NCBI RefSeq assembly: GCF_018476645.1
Contig: NZ_JAHCTB010000002.1
Location: 186,001-250,000 of the forward strand
Direction of reading: 5' to 3'
DNA from: Aequorivita echinoideorum
GTDB lineage: Bacteria > Bacteroidota > Bacteroidia > Flavobacteriales > Flavobacteriaceae
DNA length: 64,000 bases
In this document: positions 25,794 to 34,841 of the stretch, piece after piece
How the letters are laid out: each line of letters opens with the position of its first letter
Numbering within the stretch: position 1 is the stretch's first letter
The notes under the pieces: generated by a model
Database searches by the model: none
What the model was told of the DNA's origin: nothing
What the model saw: the letters and a program-made list of their open reading frames with translations, nothing else
Translations under genes and position numbers: made by a program

Positions 25794-26285
25794 ATGAGCA
25801 AAGTAGCAATAATAATGGGAAGCACCAGCGACCTTCCAATAATGCAGGAAGCAATCGACATTTTAAAAGGATTTGATATTGAGGTGGAAGTAGATATCGT
25901 TTCTGCCCACCGCACCCCAGATAAACTTTTCGATTACGGAAAGAACGCACACACCCGCGGAATCTCAGTGATAATCGCAGGCGCGGGCGGCGCAGCGCAC
26001 CTTCCGGGAATGGTTGCCTCGCTTTCGCCATTGCCCATAATCGGCGTGCCGGTAAAATCCAGCAATTCCATTGATGGTTGGGACAGCGTTCTTTCCATTT
26101 TGCAAATGCCGGGCGGCGTTCCCGTGGCAACAGTTGCGCTCAACGGCGCAAAAAATGCAGGAATCCTCGCAGCACAGATTATCGGAGCTTCAGATAAATG
26201 TGTGCTTGACAAAATTATTGCCTACAAAGAAGGCCTAAAAATGAAGGTTGAGGAAGGCGCCGCTAAAGTTCGCAGTGCTCAGTAA
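25794..26285 (+). CDS. purE: N5-carboxyaminoimidazole ribonucleotide mutase
   Basis: 163 residues from the ATG at 25794 (a TTG nine bases upstream is not needed). Class I PurE motifs are MGSTSDLPIM at the N-terminus, SAHRTPDKLF near residue 40 and AGAGGAAHLPGMVAS near 70. It rearranges N5-CAIR, made by PurK, to CAIR. The two genes would normally be adjacent; here a Doc module and a short A/T-rich spacer intervene. Confidence 0.95.
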   Translation: MSKVAIIMGSTSDLPIMQEAIDILKGFDIEVEVDIVSAHRTPDKLFDYGKNAHTRGISVIIAGAGGAAHLPGMVASLSPLPIIGVPVKSSNSIDGWDSVLSILQMPGGVPVATVALNGAKNAGILAAQIIGASDKCVLDKIIAYKEGLKMKVEEGAAKVRSAQ

Positions 26286-26363
26286 ATAGTATTCAGTATT
26301 CTAAAATATTAAATCGTTGGATCCAAATAATCTAAAATCTAACGTCTTAAATCTAAAATCTTA
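26286..26363. repeat. Low-complexity A-rich phrase repeats before M3 peptidase gene
   Basis: The spacer contains degenerate repeats of the form TAAAATCTAA / TTAAATCTAAAATCTTAA. A related A-rich stretch (CTAAAATTTAGAATATGAAA) lies at 25750-25769 upstream of purE. They code for nothing visible and look like drifted short tandem units. Confidence 0.4.
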
Positions 26364-28382
26364 ATGAACCCCCTTTTAAAATCATACAATACCGCCCCTT
26401 TTTCAGAAATAGAAAACAAACATTTTCTACCTGCCATAAAACAATTGATTGCTGAAACAAAAGCTGAAATTGACGCCATTACTGAGAATAGCGATGCGCC
26501 TACCTTTGAAAATACACTGGAAGCTTTAGAAAACACGGGGGAAAAACTGGATAGGGCAACAAGTATTTTTTTTAATTTGAATAGTGCCGAAACAAATGAC
26601 GAAATTCAAAAAATAGCGCAGGAAATTTCTCCGATGCTTACGGAATTCAGCAATGATCTTTTGTTAAACGAAGCTTTATTTGAAAGAGTAAAAAATGTGT
26701 ATCAACAAAAGGATTCATTGAATTTGAATGCAGAACAACAAATGTTGCTCACTAAAAAATATAAGTCTTTCGCGCGCAACGGCGCCAATCTTTCTGAAGA
26801 AAAAAAGAGCGAATTGCGAAAAATAGACACCCAACTTTCTAAGCTGAGCCTCACTTTCGGCGAAAATGTATTAGCTGAAACCAATAGGTTTGAACTTCAT
26901 ATCACAGATGAAAAAGACCTTTCCGGTTTGCCCGAAGGTACAATTGAAGCCGCCGCCCAAACCGCTTCGGAAAAAGGAAAAGACGGTTGGGTCTTTACAT
27001 TGGATTATCCAAGTTACGTTCCGTTTATGACGTATGCAGACAATCGAGAACTGCGGAAAAAAATGGCGATTGCCTTTGGCGCCAAGGGTTTTCACAATGA
27101 TAAACTGGACAATCAAAACAATGTTTTGCAGATTTCGAAACTTCGGCATAAACGCGCAAATTTGTTAGGCTATGATAGCCACGCGAATTTTGTTCTTGAA
27201 GAACGCATGGCGGAAACTCCCGAAAAAGTAAAATCATTTTTATACGAACTTTTGGCAAAAGCAAAACCAGCAGCCCAAAAGGAATTTGAAAGACTCACGG
27301 CTTTTGCGAAGGATCTGGACAATATTGATCGTTTAGAAAAATGGGACGACGCATATTATTCTGAAAAATTGAAACAAAAACTTTTCAATCTGGACGATGA
27401 AAAGCTGAAGCCTTATTTTGAATTGAAAAATGTGATCCAAGGCGTTTTCACGGTAGCTGAAAAACTGTACGGACTACATTTTGAAGAAGTTCAGAATATC
27501 GACAAATACCACGCAGATGTAAAAACCTATGAAGTAAAAGATGACGAAGGTGAATTGGTTGCCATTTTTTATGCTGATTTCCACCCGCGTCCAGGAAAAA
27601 GAAATGGCGCTTGGATGACTTCATACAAACCGCAACAAATAAAAAATGGTAAAAATGAAAGACCGCATATTTCCATAGTCTGTAATTTCACAAAGCCTAC
27701 TTCAAGCAAGCCTTCGCTGCTTACATTCAATGAAGTAACCACACTTTTTCACGAATTTGGTCATGCACTACACGGTATATTGGCAAATACCCACTACCCT
27801 AGCCTTTCTGGCACCAGTGTTTATTGGGATTTTGTAGAATTGCCAAGTCAAATTTTAGAGAACTGGTGCTATGAAAAGGAAACGCTGGAGCTGTTTGCCA
27901 CCCACTATAAAACTGGGGAATTAATACCGATGGAATATGTGGAAAAGATTAAAGAATCTGCAACATTTCTGGAGGGTATGGCCACATTACGGCAATTAAG
28001 TTTTGGAATGCTGGATATGGCGTGGCACGGCGGCGACCCGTCTCATGTAAATAATGTAAAGTCTTTTGAAATTGCAGCTTTCGAAGATACGCAGTTGTAT
28101 CCAGATGTAAAGGAAAATTGTATGAGTACTTCGTTTTCGCATATATTCCAAGGCGGTTATTCAGCAGGATATTACAGTTACAAATGGGCGGAAGTGCTGG
28201 ATGCGGACGCTTTTGCACTTTTCAAACAAGAAGGCATTTTCAATAAAAAAGTAGCCGATAAGTTTAAAGGATTTGTACTCTCACAAGGTGGCACGATGGA
28301 TCCTATGGAACTGTACAAACAATTCCGTGGGCAGGAGCCAGATCCGGAAGCGCTTTTGAAACGGGCGGGGTTGCTTACATAA
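26364..28382 (+). CDS. M3-family oligopeptidase / dipeptidyl carboxypeptidase
   Basis: 672 residues, full length for M3A peptidases (Dcp/PrlC type). The zinc site HEFGHALHG lies near residue 463 and the downstream Glu and EGMATLRQLSFGMLD segment follow. There is no signal peptide, so it should be cytoplasmic and cleave short peptides left by other proteases. The gene ends at a strong bidirectional terminator shared with the convergent M28 peptidase gene. Confidence 0.92.
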   Translation: MNPLLKSYNTAPFSEIENKHFLPAIKQLIAETKAEIDAITENSDAPTFENTLEALENTGEKLDRATSIFFNLNSAETNDEIQKIAQEISPMLTEFSNDLLLNEALFERVKNVYQQKDSLNLNAEQQMLLTKKYKSFARNGANLSEEKKSELRKIDTQLSKLSLTFGENVLAETNRFELHITDEKDLSGLPEGTIEAAAQTASEKGKDGWVFTLDYPSYVPFMTYADNRELRKKMAIAFGAKGFHNDKLDNQNNVLQISKLRHKRANLLGYDSHANFVLEERMAETPEKVKSFLYELLAKAKPAAQKEFERLTAFAKDLDNIDRLEKWDDAYYSEKLKQKLFNLDDEKLKPYFELKNVIQGVFTVAEKLYGLHFEEVQNIDKYHADVKTYEVKDDEGELVAIFYADFHPRPGKRNGAWMTSYKPQQIKNGKNERPHISIVCNFTKPTSSKPSLLTFNEVTTLFHEFGHALHGILANTHYPSLSGTSVYWDFVELPSQILENWCYEKETLELFATHYKTGELIPMEYVEKIKESATFLEGMATLRQLSFGMLDMAWHGGDPSHVNNVKSFEIAAFEDTQLYPDVKENCMSTSFSHIFQGGYSAGYYSYKWAEVLDADAFALFKQEGIFNKKVADKFKGFVLSQGGTMDPMELYKQFRGQEPDPEALLKRAGLLT

Positions 28383-28384
28383 AA

Positions 28385-28427
28385 TAAGGCTTCAAAAGTT
28401 TCACACTTTTGAAGCCTTACATTTTTG
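28385..28427. terminator. Bidirectional terminator between convergent peptidase genes
   Basis: A perfect 15-bp stem, TAAGGCTTCAAAAGT / ACTTTTGAAGCCTTA, with a 5-base loop. It is followed by ATTTTTG on the plus strand and preceded by an A-rich run, giving T residues on the minus strand, so it can serve both genes. Confidence 0.8.
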
Positions 28428-28445
28428 TTTACAGCATAAAGTTCA

Positions 28446-29894
28446 TTAGTTCAACACAAACTTTTTGGTAACCGTATGGTTATTTTCCATTGTGAATTTA
28501 GCTATGTAAAAGCCTTGCGCAAACTGCGAAAGTGAAATACTTCCAGCTTCGGCATTCATTGTTTCGGTGGTTATTTTCTGCCCGGCGATAGTGTAGATTG
28601 AAATTTCTGTTACGTTTGAATTTGAATTCCTCAAAAGATAATTCAGTGATTTGTCTTTCATATAAATAGAAACAGCTTTTTCAGAAAAATCTTCAACTGA
28701 AAGTGTAGCAGGTTTTGCGGCTTCAATTAAAAATTCAAGACCCAATTTGGCGAATTTAACCGATTGGTCCGTATTGTTCAAAAATGTATATACATCCTGC
28801 GGGCTATGGATATTTGGGTTGCTATCGCTCAATTCTGCCTCGAAAGGAAACGCAGCATCGTACCCAGCGTCTGCCCAACTAAAGTGGTCTGAGCAGCCAT
28901 AATTGCACTGTGAAAATCCGTAGGTAAAAGCGTGCTCGCCGGTGCTATTATAGTGGTCCATCAAATCAATTAAATAATTATTCAATGTCTGGCTGTTATA
29001 GAAATCTGTGGTGATATAAACATCTTCGGAAGAACCTTTAAAGGCAGTCATATCAAACTGAACAAAAGCTGCAACGTCCACATTATTGCTAGCATAATTC
29101 TGCGCAATTTCCTCTGAACCTACTAGCCCAATTTCTTCTGCCGCAAATGCCATTACCTCAATGGAGCGGTTTGGCACAAAATCCATATCCAGCAATACAC
29201 GAACCATTTCAGTCATAGTTGCAATACCGGAAGCGTCATCATCGGCACCGGGCGCGTTATCGTTATTTGGAAAAGATGTAGAATCTATATGTCCGCCAAT
29301 AATTACAAATTCGTTCGGAGTTTGGGCGCCGTCAAAAGTCAAGATTACTGACGGCATATTTGTATTTACGTGATTGTAAATGCGAGTGTGGACATCCGTC
29401 CGTCCGGCGGCTGCAATCATTCCATCCCATCTGTCTTTCAAATCCAAGACCGATTGTGTTGCGGCCGGCCTATTGTGGTAACGCGTTCCGTAATTTTGAA
29501 GTATTAAAATATCTGTTTCAATATTATCCCCATCTACCATAGAGATACCCTGATTTACCAATGCATCCTGATCAATTGTGTAGTCAATTAATACCCGATT
29601 TTGTGGCTTTACCCTATTTATTGCTTTAAGGGCGGCAGCTTCGTTAGTTTTAAAAACATAACCCGGCCCGTGCGTTTTAACTTTGTCGTGAATTAAATGC
29701 CGAACATTCTCTGAAATAAATACGGCGGCGTGACCATTGCCCGTCCCTAAAATATCTATTTGGTCGGGGAATTCCGCTTTAAATTCGGCGGCGTTTTCAA
29801 TATCCATGGTAGCGTAAACACTCTTGGCTTCCTGTGCAAAAACTGTGATAGAAATTGATAGAAACGCAAAGGTTCCAAGTATAAATTTTTTCAT
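28446..29894 (-). CDS. Secreted M28 zinc aminopeptidase with type IX sorting domain
   Basis: 482 residues from the ATG at 29894, which gives the signal peptide MKKFILGTFAFLSISITVFA; an upstream in-frame ATG would bury it. An inhibitor-like N-terminal region is followed by the M28 catalytic domain with the di-zinc motifs GGHIDSTSFP, APGADDDASG and FAAEEIGLVGS. The last ~80 residues (SIYTIAGQKITTETMNAEAG ... FVLN) form a type A C-terminal domain used for export by the type IX system, whose components PorU and PorV are encoded in this window. Probably a surface or extracellular leucine-type aminopeptidase. Confidence 0.9.
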   Translation of the reverse strand: MKKFILGTFAFLSISITVFAQEAKSVYATMDIENAAEFKAEFPDQIDILGTGNGHAAVFISENVRHLIHDKVKTHGPGYVFKTNEAAALKAINRVKPQNRVLIDYTIDQDALVNQGISMVDGDNIETDILILQNYGTRYHNRPAATQSVLDLKDRWDGMIAAAGRTDVHTRIYNHVNTNMPSVILTFDGAQTPNEFVIIGGHIDSTSFPNNDNAPGADDDASGIATMTEMVRVLLDMDFVPNRSIEVMAFAAEEIGLVGSEEIAQNYASNNVDVAAFVQFDMTAFKGSSEDVYITTDFYNSQTLNNYLIDLMDHYNSTGEHAFTYGFSQCNYGCSDHFSWADAGYDAAFPFEAELSDSNPNIHSPQDVYTFLNNTDQSVKFAKLGLEFLIEAAKPATLSVEDFSEKAVSIYMKDKSLNYLLRNSNSNVTEISIYTIAGQKITTETMNAEAGSISLSQFAQGFYIAKFTMENNHTVTKKFVLN

Positions 29895-30006
29895 TGGGAA
29901 AGAAATAAAATAATTAGTGGGGTAAATGTACTGGGAATAACCCACTTCGGAAAAAAATTTATGCCAAAACAAATTACCATCCTGGATTTTTTCATATAAA
30001 CTTTGC

Positions 30007-30014
30007 TACTTTTG
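30007..30014 (+). promoter_or_regulatory. Candidate -7 promoter box of ECF sigma gene
   Basis: TACTTTTG fits TAnnTTTG exactly and lies 20 bases before the TTG start of the sigma factor gene, leaving a short leader and supporting that start. No clear -33 TTG. Confidence 0.42.
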
Positions 30015-30034
30015 GGAGTATCAAAAATAATTCC

Positions 30035-30586
30035 TTGGAAATACTGCAACCCAATTTATGGGTAGATAAATACGCTGATTACCTCTACAATTACACCATT
30101 GTTCGCGTAAACGACCACGTGGTCGCGCAGGATATTATTTCAGATACATTTTTGGCCGCTTTGAAATCCAGCAAAAATTTTAAGGGTGAAGCCACGGAAC
30201 GCACGTGGCTAATTTCAATATTGAAGCGAAAAATTATTGATTATTATCGAAAAATAAATTCGAAAAAGGGGAAGGCTGAAATTCATATTAATTATAAAAA
30301 TGAAGATTCCGAAGGAGACTGGCTGGAAGAAAATGCCGCAGACCCTTTTGACAAAACTGCGGAAGACACGCTCGAAAACGAGGAATTGGGATTGGCAATA
30401 CTGGATTGCCTCGATAAATTGGATAAAAGACAGGCTGAAATCTTTAAGCTGAAAACTGTGGAAGGATTTGATACGGATGCCATCTGTAAAGAATACAATA
30501 TTACGCCGTCTAATCTTTGGGTTATCATTCACCGCGCCCGAAAAACGCTTATGGAATGCCTGAATGATAACTGGTTCAACAAATAA
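30035..30586 (+). CDS. ECF sigma-70 factor
   Basis: 183 residues with a TTG start. Region 2 is seen in DYLYNYTIVRVNDHVVAQDIISDTFLAAL and TWLISILKRKIIDYYRK; a 40-residue acidic linker follows, then region 4 (LDKLDKRQAEIFKLKTVEGF and YNITPSNLWVIIHRARKTL). Two-domain ECF factors redirect RNA polymerase to stress or envelope genes. The next gene, 6 bases downstream, encodes a tiny zinc-finger-like protein that is probably its anti-sigma partner. Confidence 0.9.
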   Translation: MEILQPNLWVDKYADYLYNYTIVRVNDHVVAQDIISDTFLAALKSSKNFKGEATERTWLISILKRKIIDYYRKINSKKGKAEIHINYKNEDSEGDWLEENAADPFDKTAEDTLENEELGLAILDCLDKLDKRQAEIFKLKTVEGFDTDAICKEYNITPSNLWVIIHRARKTLMECLNDNWFNK

Positions 30587-30592
30587 AAAAAT

Positions 30593-30838
30593 ATGGGATT
30601 ATTTATAAAATGTGAGGAAGCACAACAAATTTGCGATAAAAGTCAATATAAGGAAACGTCCTTTTTTCAGAAAATAATCCATTTTTTCCATTTGGCAATT
30701 TGTAAATTTTGCAGAACCTATACCAAAAGCAACACACAGCTCACAAAATCTCTCCACGATTCCCGCCTTAGAACTTTAAATTCTGAAGAAAAACGGGCTT
30801 TACAGGATAAAATTCAGCAAAACTTGAGTGCCGAATAA
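30593..30838 (+). CDS. Small soluble zinc-finger anti-sigma candidate
   Basis: 81 residues. Cys7 and Cys14 near the N-terminus and His33-x3-Cys37-x2-Cys40 form an HxxxCxxC pattern as in zinc-binding anti-sigma (ZAS) domains. There is no transmembrane helix, so it would be soluble, unlike most anti-sigma factors. The gene begins 6 bases after the ECF sigma gene stop, which supports a regulatory pair. The C-terminal half is helical and charged. Function inferred from motif and position. Confidence 0.6.
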   Translation: MGLFIKCEEAQQICDKSQYKETSFFQKIIHFFHLAICKFCRTYTKSNTQLTKSLHDSRLRTLNSEEKRALQDKIQQNLSAE

Positions 30839-30842
30839 CTTT

Positions 30843-31658
30843 CTATGCTAATAATAAACAATAAATCAGCAACCAAAAAATAGGGAGTCCTTCCACCCAG
30901 AAAGAAGAAAAATATTTGTGCTGTTCGGTTTTTGAAATAGCCAATACCGCTGCCAAAATCACACAAAAAATTAAAAGTGCCGTAAAATATTCAAAAGAGA
31001 AATTTTCTTTGAATGTTTCAAGAAGAAGGCTTATTCCCAGAAATATAATTCCTAAATATTTCGTTTTGCCTATACCTATTTGCTGCGGAAATGTTTTCAG
31101 AGAAAGCGCGTCATAGCGCACATCCCTAATCTCAAAGGGCAATGTGAGTACAATTACTATCAATATTCTTTGAAAAAAGGTTAGCCAAATATCTGAATGA
31201 AAACTTCCCGTTTTTGAGATTGCCGGAACAATAACCGTAACGCCCGCCCAAACCACCGCTACGATAAAAATCTTCAACCTCGATAGCGAACGTAAATTTT
31301 TTCTTTTTAATGATGGAACTGCATAAAAAAAAGTAAGTAGGCCAAACGCTGCTATAAAAGCCAATATTTTCAACGGAAGTTTTAAGCCGAAAAAACAAAA
31401 GGCCAAGAAACAAACGAAGGAAAAAACCTGTATCGTTTTCAGTGAATTTGTCAAAGTCCGGTGGTGTAGGCCGGCTACTTTTGCATATTTTACAAAATTA
31501 TAGCCAGATATTGTTCCGAAAAATATAAAAGCAAAAAGCGTCAAATCCATTCTAAATCCAAATTCCAGAGCTGTTATTATTGCAAAGGAACATACCGCTA
31601 CGGCCACGTGTATACTGCTATTTATGTAAAAGGAAAAAAAATGGCGCAGCAATTTCAT
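30843..31658 (-). CDS. UbiA-superfamily-like integral membrane protein
   Basis: 271 residues, about eight membrane helices. The spacing of helices and a loop LPFEIRDVRYDALSLKTFPQQIG after helix five resemble the second Asp-rich motif of UbiA prenyltransferases (D, D and then a Lys/Gln-Gly strand). The first motif (NxxxDxxxD) is not conserved: the corresponding loop reads NFVKYAKV. The protein may be a non-catalytic or altered relative. It is convergent with the anti-sigma candidate, with only four bases between stops. Confidence 0.55.
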   Translation of the reverse strand: MKLLRHFFSFYINSSIHVAVAVCSFAIITALEFGFRMDLTLFAFIFFGTISGYNFVKYAKVAGLHHRTLTNSLKTIQVFSFVCFLAFCFFGLKLPLKILAFIAAFGLLTFFYAVPSLKRKNLRSLSRLKIFIVAVVWAGVTVIVPAISKTGSFHSDIWLTFFQRILIVIVLTLPFEIRDVRYDALSLKTFPQQIGIGKTKYLGIIFLGISLLLETFKENFSFEYFTALLIFCVILAAVLAISKTEQHKYFSSFWVEGLPIFWLLIYCLLLA

Positions 31659-31755
31659 TTTGGGAATTTTTGTAAGGTGTTTATAACCTACATTTTTGGT
31701 TGAAAAATTTGCTTTTTCAACTAGTTAAAAGACCTAAAAATAAGGTTTAAAATTG

Positions 31756-31763
31756 TAATTTTG
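31756..31763 (+). promoter_or_regulatory. Candidate -7 promoter box of gcvP
   Basis: TAATTTTG matches TAnnTTTG, 24 bases before the gcvP ATG. No TTG at the -33 distance. Confidence 0.4.
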
Positions 31764-31787
31764 CCACCTAAATTTCAATCGCAAATA

Positions 31788-34637
31788 ATGAATACAGATT
31801 CTTTTGCTTTAAGGCATATCGGCCCACGGGAGAATGATCTTCCAGAAATGCTTAAAACCATTGGTGTGAGCTCCCTCGACCAACTTATTTACGAAACCGT
31901 TCCAGACGACATTCTGCTAAAAAAGGCGCTGGATCTGGACACGGCGATGAGCGAACAGGAATATCTTGAGCACATTACTGAACTTTCCACCAAAAACAAA
32001 CTTTTCAAAACATACATCGGTCTGGGCTATAACCAGTCCATTACCCCACCCGTAATCCAGCGAAATATCCTTGAAAACCCAGGTTGGTACACGGCTTACA
32101 CGCCCTATCAGGCCGAGATTGCCCAAGGTAGATTGGAAGCCCTGCTCAATTTCCAAACTATGGTAACGGATTTAACCGGGATGGAACTCGCAAATGCTTC
32201 ACTGCTGGATGAATCTACCGCCGCAGCTGAGGCAATGGCGCTTCTTTTTGCCGTTCGGGAAAGGGATAAAAAGAAAAACAATGCTTCAAAATTCTTTGTT
32301 TCTGAAGAAATTTTACCGCAGACCCTCTCATTGTTACAAACCCGTTCCGAGCCACTTGGCATTGAACTGGTCGTAGGCAATCATGAAGAATTTGATTTTT
32401 CTGAAGCGTTTTTCGGTGCTATTTTGCAATATCCGGGCAGAACAGGAAAAGTCCATAATTATAAAGATTTCATTCAAAAAGCGAACGATTCCCAAATTAA
32501 GGTTGCAGTTGCAGCAGATATTTTAAGCCTTGTAATGCTGGAATCTCCCGGCCATTTTGGGGTTGACGTGGTTGTGGGAACTACCCAACGTTTTGGTATT
32601 CCATTAGGGTATGGTGGTCCACACGCGGCATTTTTTGCGACAAAGGATGAGTACAAAAGAAGTATTCCCGGAAGAATTATTGGCGTCACCAAAGATACCG
32701 ACGGCAACCGCGCCCTGCGCATGGCATTACAAACGCGCGAGCAGCATATAAAACGCGATAAAGCAACATCAAACATTTGTACCGCACAGGTTTTACTTGC
32801 CGTTATGGCTGGAATGTATGCCGTATATCACGGGCCGGAAGGTTTGAAATATATTGCGAACAAAGTTCATAATGGAGCGGCAACACTTGCAAATGCCCTT
32901 GAAAAACTGGGCTTTGAGCAAGCTAACGATACCTATTTTGATACCATCGCAATCAAAACCGATGCTACCAAAATTAAATTTTTAGCCGAAGCAAAAGAGG
33001 TAAATTTCTATTATCCCGATGATGATACGGTTTCAATTTCCATTAATGAAACCACGACTATCAAAGACTTAAATAAGATACTTTCCATTTTTTCCGAAGC
33101 CAAAAAGAAGGATTTTCAGAAATTGACTTCATTGAAAACAGGCAATAAAATTCCGAAGGAAGTTTCCCGTAAAACTGATTTTCTTCAGCAAGAAGTCTTT
33201 AAAAGCTACCACAGTGAAACAGATTTAATGCGCTACATCAAAAAACTGGAGCGCAAGGATTTATCCTTAAATCATTCCATGATTTCTTTGGGTTCTTGTA
33301 CAATGAAGCTGAATGCCGCCGCAGAAATGCTACCGTTGAGTGACCCAATGTGGGGCAATATGCATCCATTTGTACCAGTAGAGCAAGCGGAAGGTTACCA
33401 AACCATTTTGAAAAAACTCGAAAAGCAATTGACCGAAATTACCGGTTTCGCTGGTACTTCATTACAGCCCAATAGCGGTGCGCAAGGCGAATATGCAGGT
33501 TTGATGGTAATAAGGGCTTATCATGAATCCCGAGGCGACCATCATAGAAATATCTGTATTATTCCATCTTCCGCACATGGTACAAATCCCGCAAGCGCAG
33601 TCATGGCGGGGATGCAAGTAGTTGTAACAAAATCTACCGAGGAAGGAAATATCGATATTGATGACCTACGTGAAAAAGCAGAAAAATACAAAGACAATCT
33701 TTCCTGCTTGATGGTAACATATCCATCCACACATGGCGTTTATGAGTCGGGAATACGCGAGATCACGGGGATTATTCACGAATTTGGCGGACAGGTTTAT
33801 ATGGATGGCGCTAATATGAATGCCCAGGTAGGTCTTACAAATCCTGGCGCAATCGGTGCTGATGTTTGCCACTTAAATCTCCACAAAACTTTTGCGATTC
33901 CCCACGGAGGTGGTGGTCCCGGAGTAGGTCCAATCTGTGTAGCGAAGCAGTTGGTTCCTTTTTTACCTTCAAACCCTGTGATTGCAACTGGCGGCGAAAA
34001 AGCGATTACTGCAATTTCGGCGGCACCTTACGGCAGTTCATTAGTTTGCTTGATAAGCTATGCCTACATATGTATGCTTGGCGTAAATGGATTGAAAAAA
34101 TCAACTCAATACGCAATTTTGAATGCCAATTACATCAAGGAAAGATTGAATGGCCATTACGATGTTCTTTATACTGGTGAGCGCGGCCGTGCAGCTCACG
34201 AAATGATAGTGGATTGCCGTCCATTTAAAGCTAAGGGCATTGAGGTAACCGACATTGCAAAACGCTTAATGGACTATGGTTTCCACGCGCCTACTGTGTC
34301 GTTCCCAGTGGCAGGTACATTGATGATTGAGCCTACGGAGAGTGAAAGCAAAACCTCTTTGGATCAGTTTTGTGATGCGATGATTTCAATAAGAAAAGAA
34401 ATTGATGCTGCAGATAAAGATGATGCAAACAATGTTTTGAAAAATTCACCACATACGCTTCAAATGCTTACAGCAGATACGTGGGATTTTCCATACAGCA
34501 GACAACAAGCGGCTTTCCCTATGGAATCGGTGTCAGAAAATAAATTCTGGCCATCCGTTCGCCGAGTTGATGATGCCTATGGGGACCGGAATTTAATATG
34601 TACCTGCGATCCCATTGAAAGTTATATGGAAGTTTAA
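31788..34637 (+). CDS. gcvP: Glycine dehydrogenase (decarboxylating), glycine cleavage P protein
   Basis: 949 residues, a single-chain (fused alpha and beta) P protein. I use the ATG at 31788, which gives the usual start MNTDSFALRHIGP; a TTG 27 bases upstream adds unrelated residues. The PLP lysine lies in LNLHKTFAIPHGGGGPG near residue 700, and SLGSCTMKLNAAAEM and SSAHGTNPASAVMAGM are also conserved. It decarboxylates glycine and passes aminomethyl to the H protein. Genes for the T and H proteins are not in this window. A terminator follows. Confidence 0.96.
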   Translation: MNTDSFALRHIGPRENDLPEMLKTIGVSSLDQLIYETVPDDILLKKALDLDTAMSEQEYLEHITELSTKNKLFKTYIGLGYNQSITPPVIQRNILENPGWYTAYTPYQAEIAQGRLEALLNFQTMVTDLTGMELANASLLDESTAAAEAMALLFAVRERDKKKNNASKFFVSEEILPQTLSLLQTRSEPLGIELVVGNHEEFDFSEAFFGAILQYPGRTGKVHNYKDFIQKANDSQIKVAVAADILSLVMLESPGHFGVDVVVGTTQRFGIPLGYGGPHAAFFATKDEYKRSIPGRIIGVTKDTDGNRALRMALQTREQHIKRDKATSNICTAQVLLAVMAGMYAVYHGPEGLKYIANKVHNGAATLANALEKLGFEQANDTYFDTIAIKTDATKIKFLAEAKEVNFYYPDDDTVSISINETTTIKDLNKILSIFSEAKKKDFQKLTSLKTGNKIPKEVSRKTDFLQQEVFKSYHSETDLMRYIKKLERKDLSLNHSMISLGSCTMKLNAAAEMLPLSDPMWGNMHPFVPVEQAEGYQTILKKLEKQLTEITGFAGTSLQPNSGAQGEYAGLMVIRAYHESRGDHHRNICIIPSSAHGTNPASAVMAGMQVVVTKSTEEGNIDIDDLREKAEKYKDNLSCLMVTYPSTHGVYESGIREITGIIHEFGGQVYMDGANMNAQVGLTNPGAIGADVCHLNLHKTFAIPHGGGGPGVGPICVAKQLVPFLPSNPVIATGGEKAITAISAAPYGSSLVCLISYAYICMLGVNGLKKSTQYAILNANYIKERLNGHYDVLYTGERGRAAHEMIVDCRPFKAKGIEVTDIAKRLMDYGFHAPTVSFPVAGTLMIEPTESESKTSLDQFCDAMISIRKEIDAADKDDANNVLKNSPHTLQMLTADTWDFPYSRQQAAFPMESVSENKFWPSVRRVDDAYGDRNLICTCDPIESYMEV

Positions 34638-34658
34638 CAACAGTTGAATTTTATAACG

Positions 34659-34696
34659 ATGCCTCGAAATTTCAAAAGAATTTCGGGGCATTTTTA
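34659..34696 (+). terminator. Terminator after gcvP
   Basis: Stem ATGCCTCGAAATT / AATTTCGGGGCAT with one G-T wobble, 7-base loop, followed by TTTTTA. Placed 22 bases after the gcvP stop. Confidence 0.75.
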
Positions 34697-34794
34697 TAGC
34701 TGATTTTCAAATGTATTTTATTTCAAAATTTTTTCTGAAATAAACAGAACGCTCCCAAAATTATATATAAAATCTTATTTCATAATTTGACACA

Positions 34795-34824
34795 TTGTTA
34801 CATCTTTCGTTTTACGTATTTTTA
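34795..34824 (+). promoter_or_regulatory. Candidate promoter of the FabH-like gene
   Basis: TTG at 34795-34797, a 19-base spacer, then TATTTTTA at 34817-34824, one base off the TAnnTTTG consensus. The ATG follows 17 bases later. Spacing fits the Bacteroidota primary sigma factor. Confidence 0.45.
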
Positions 34825-34841
34825 TCAAAAATCTGAAACCA

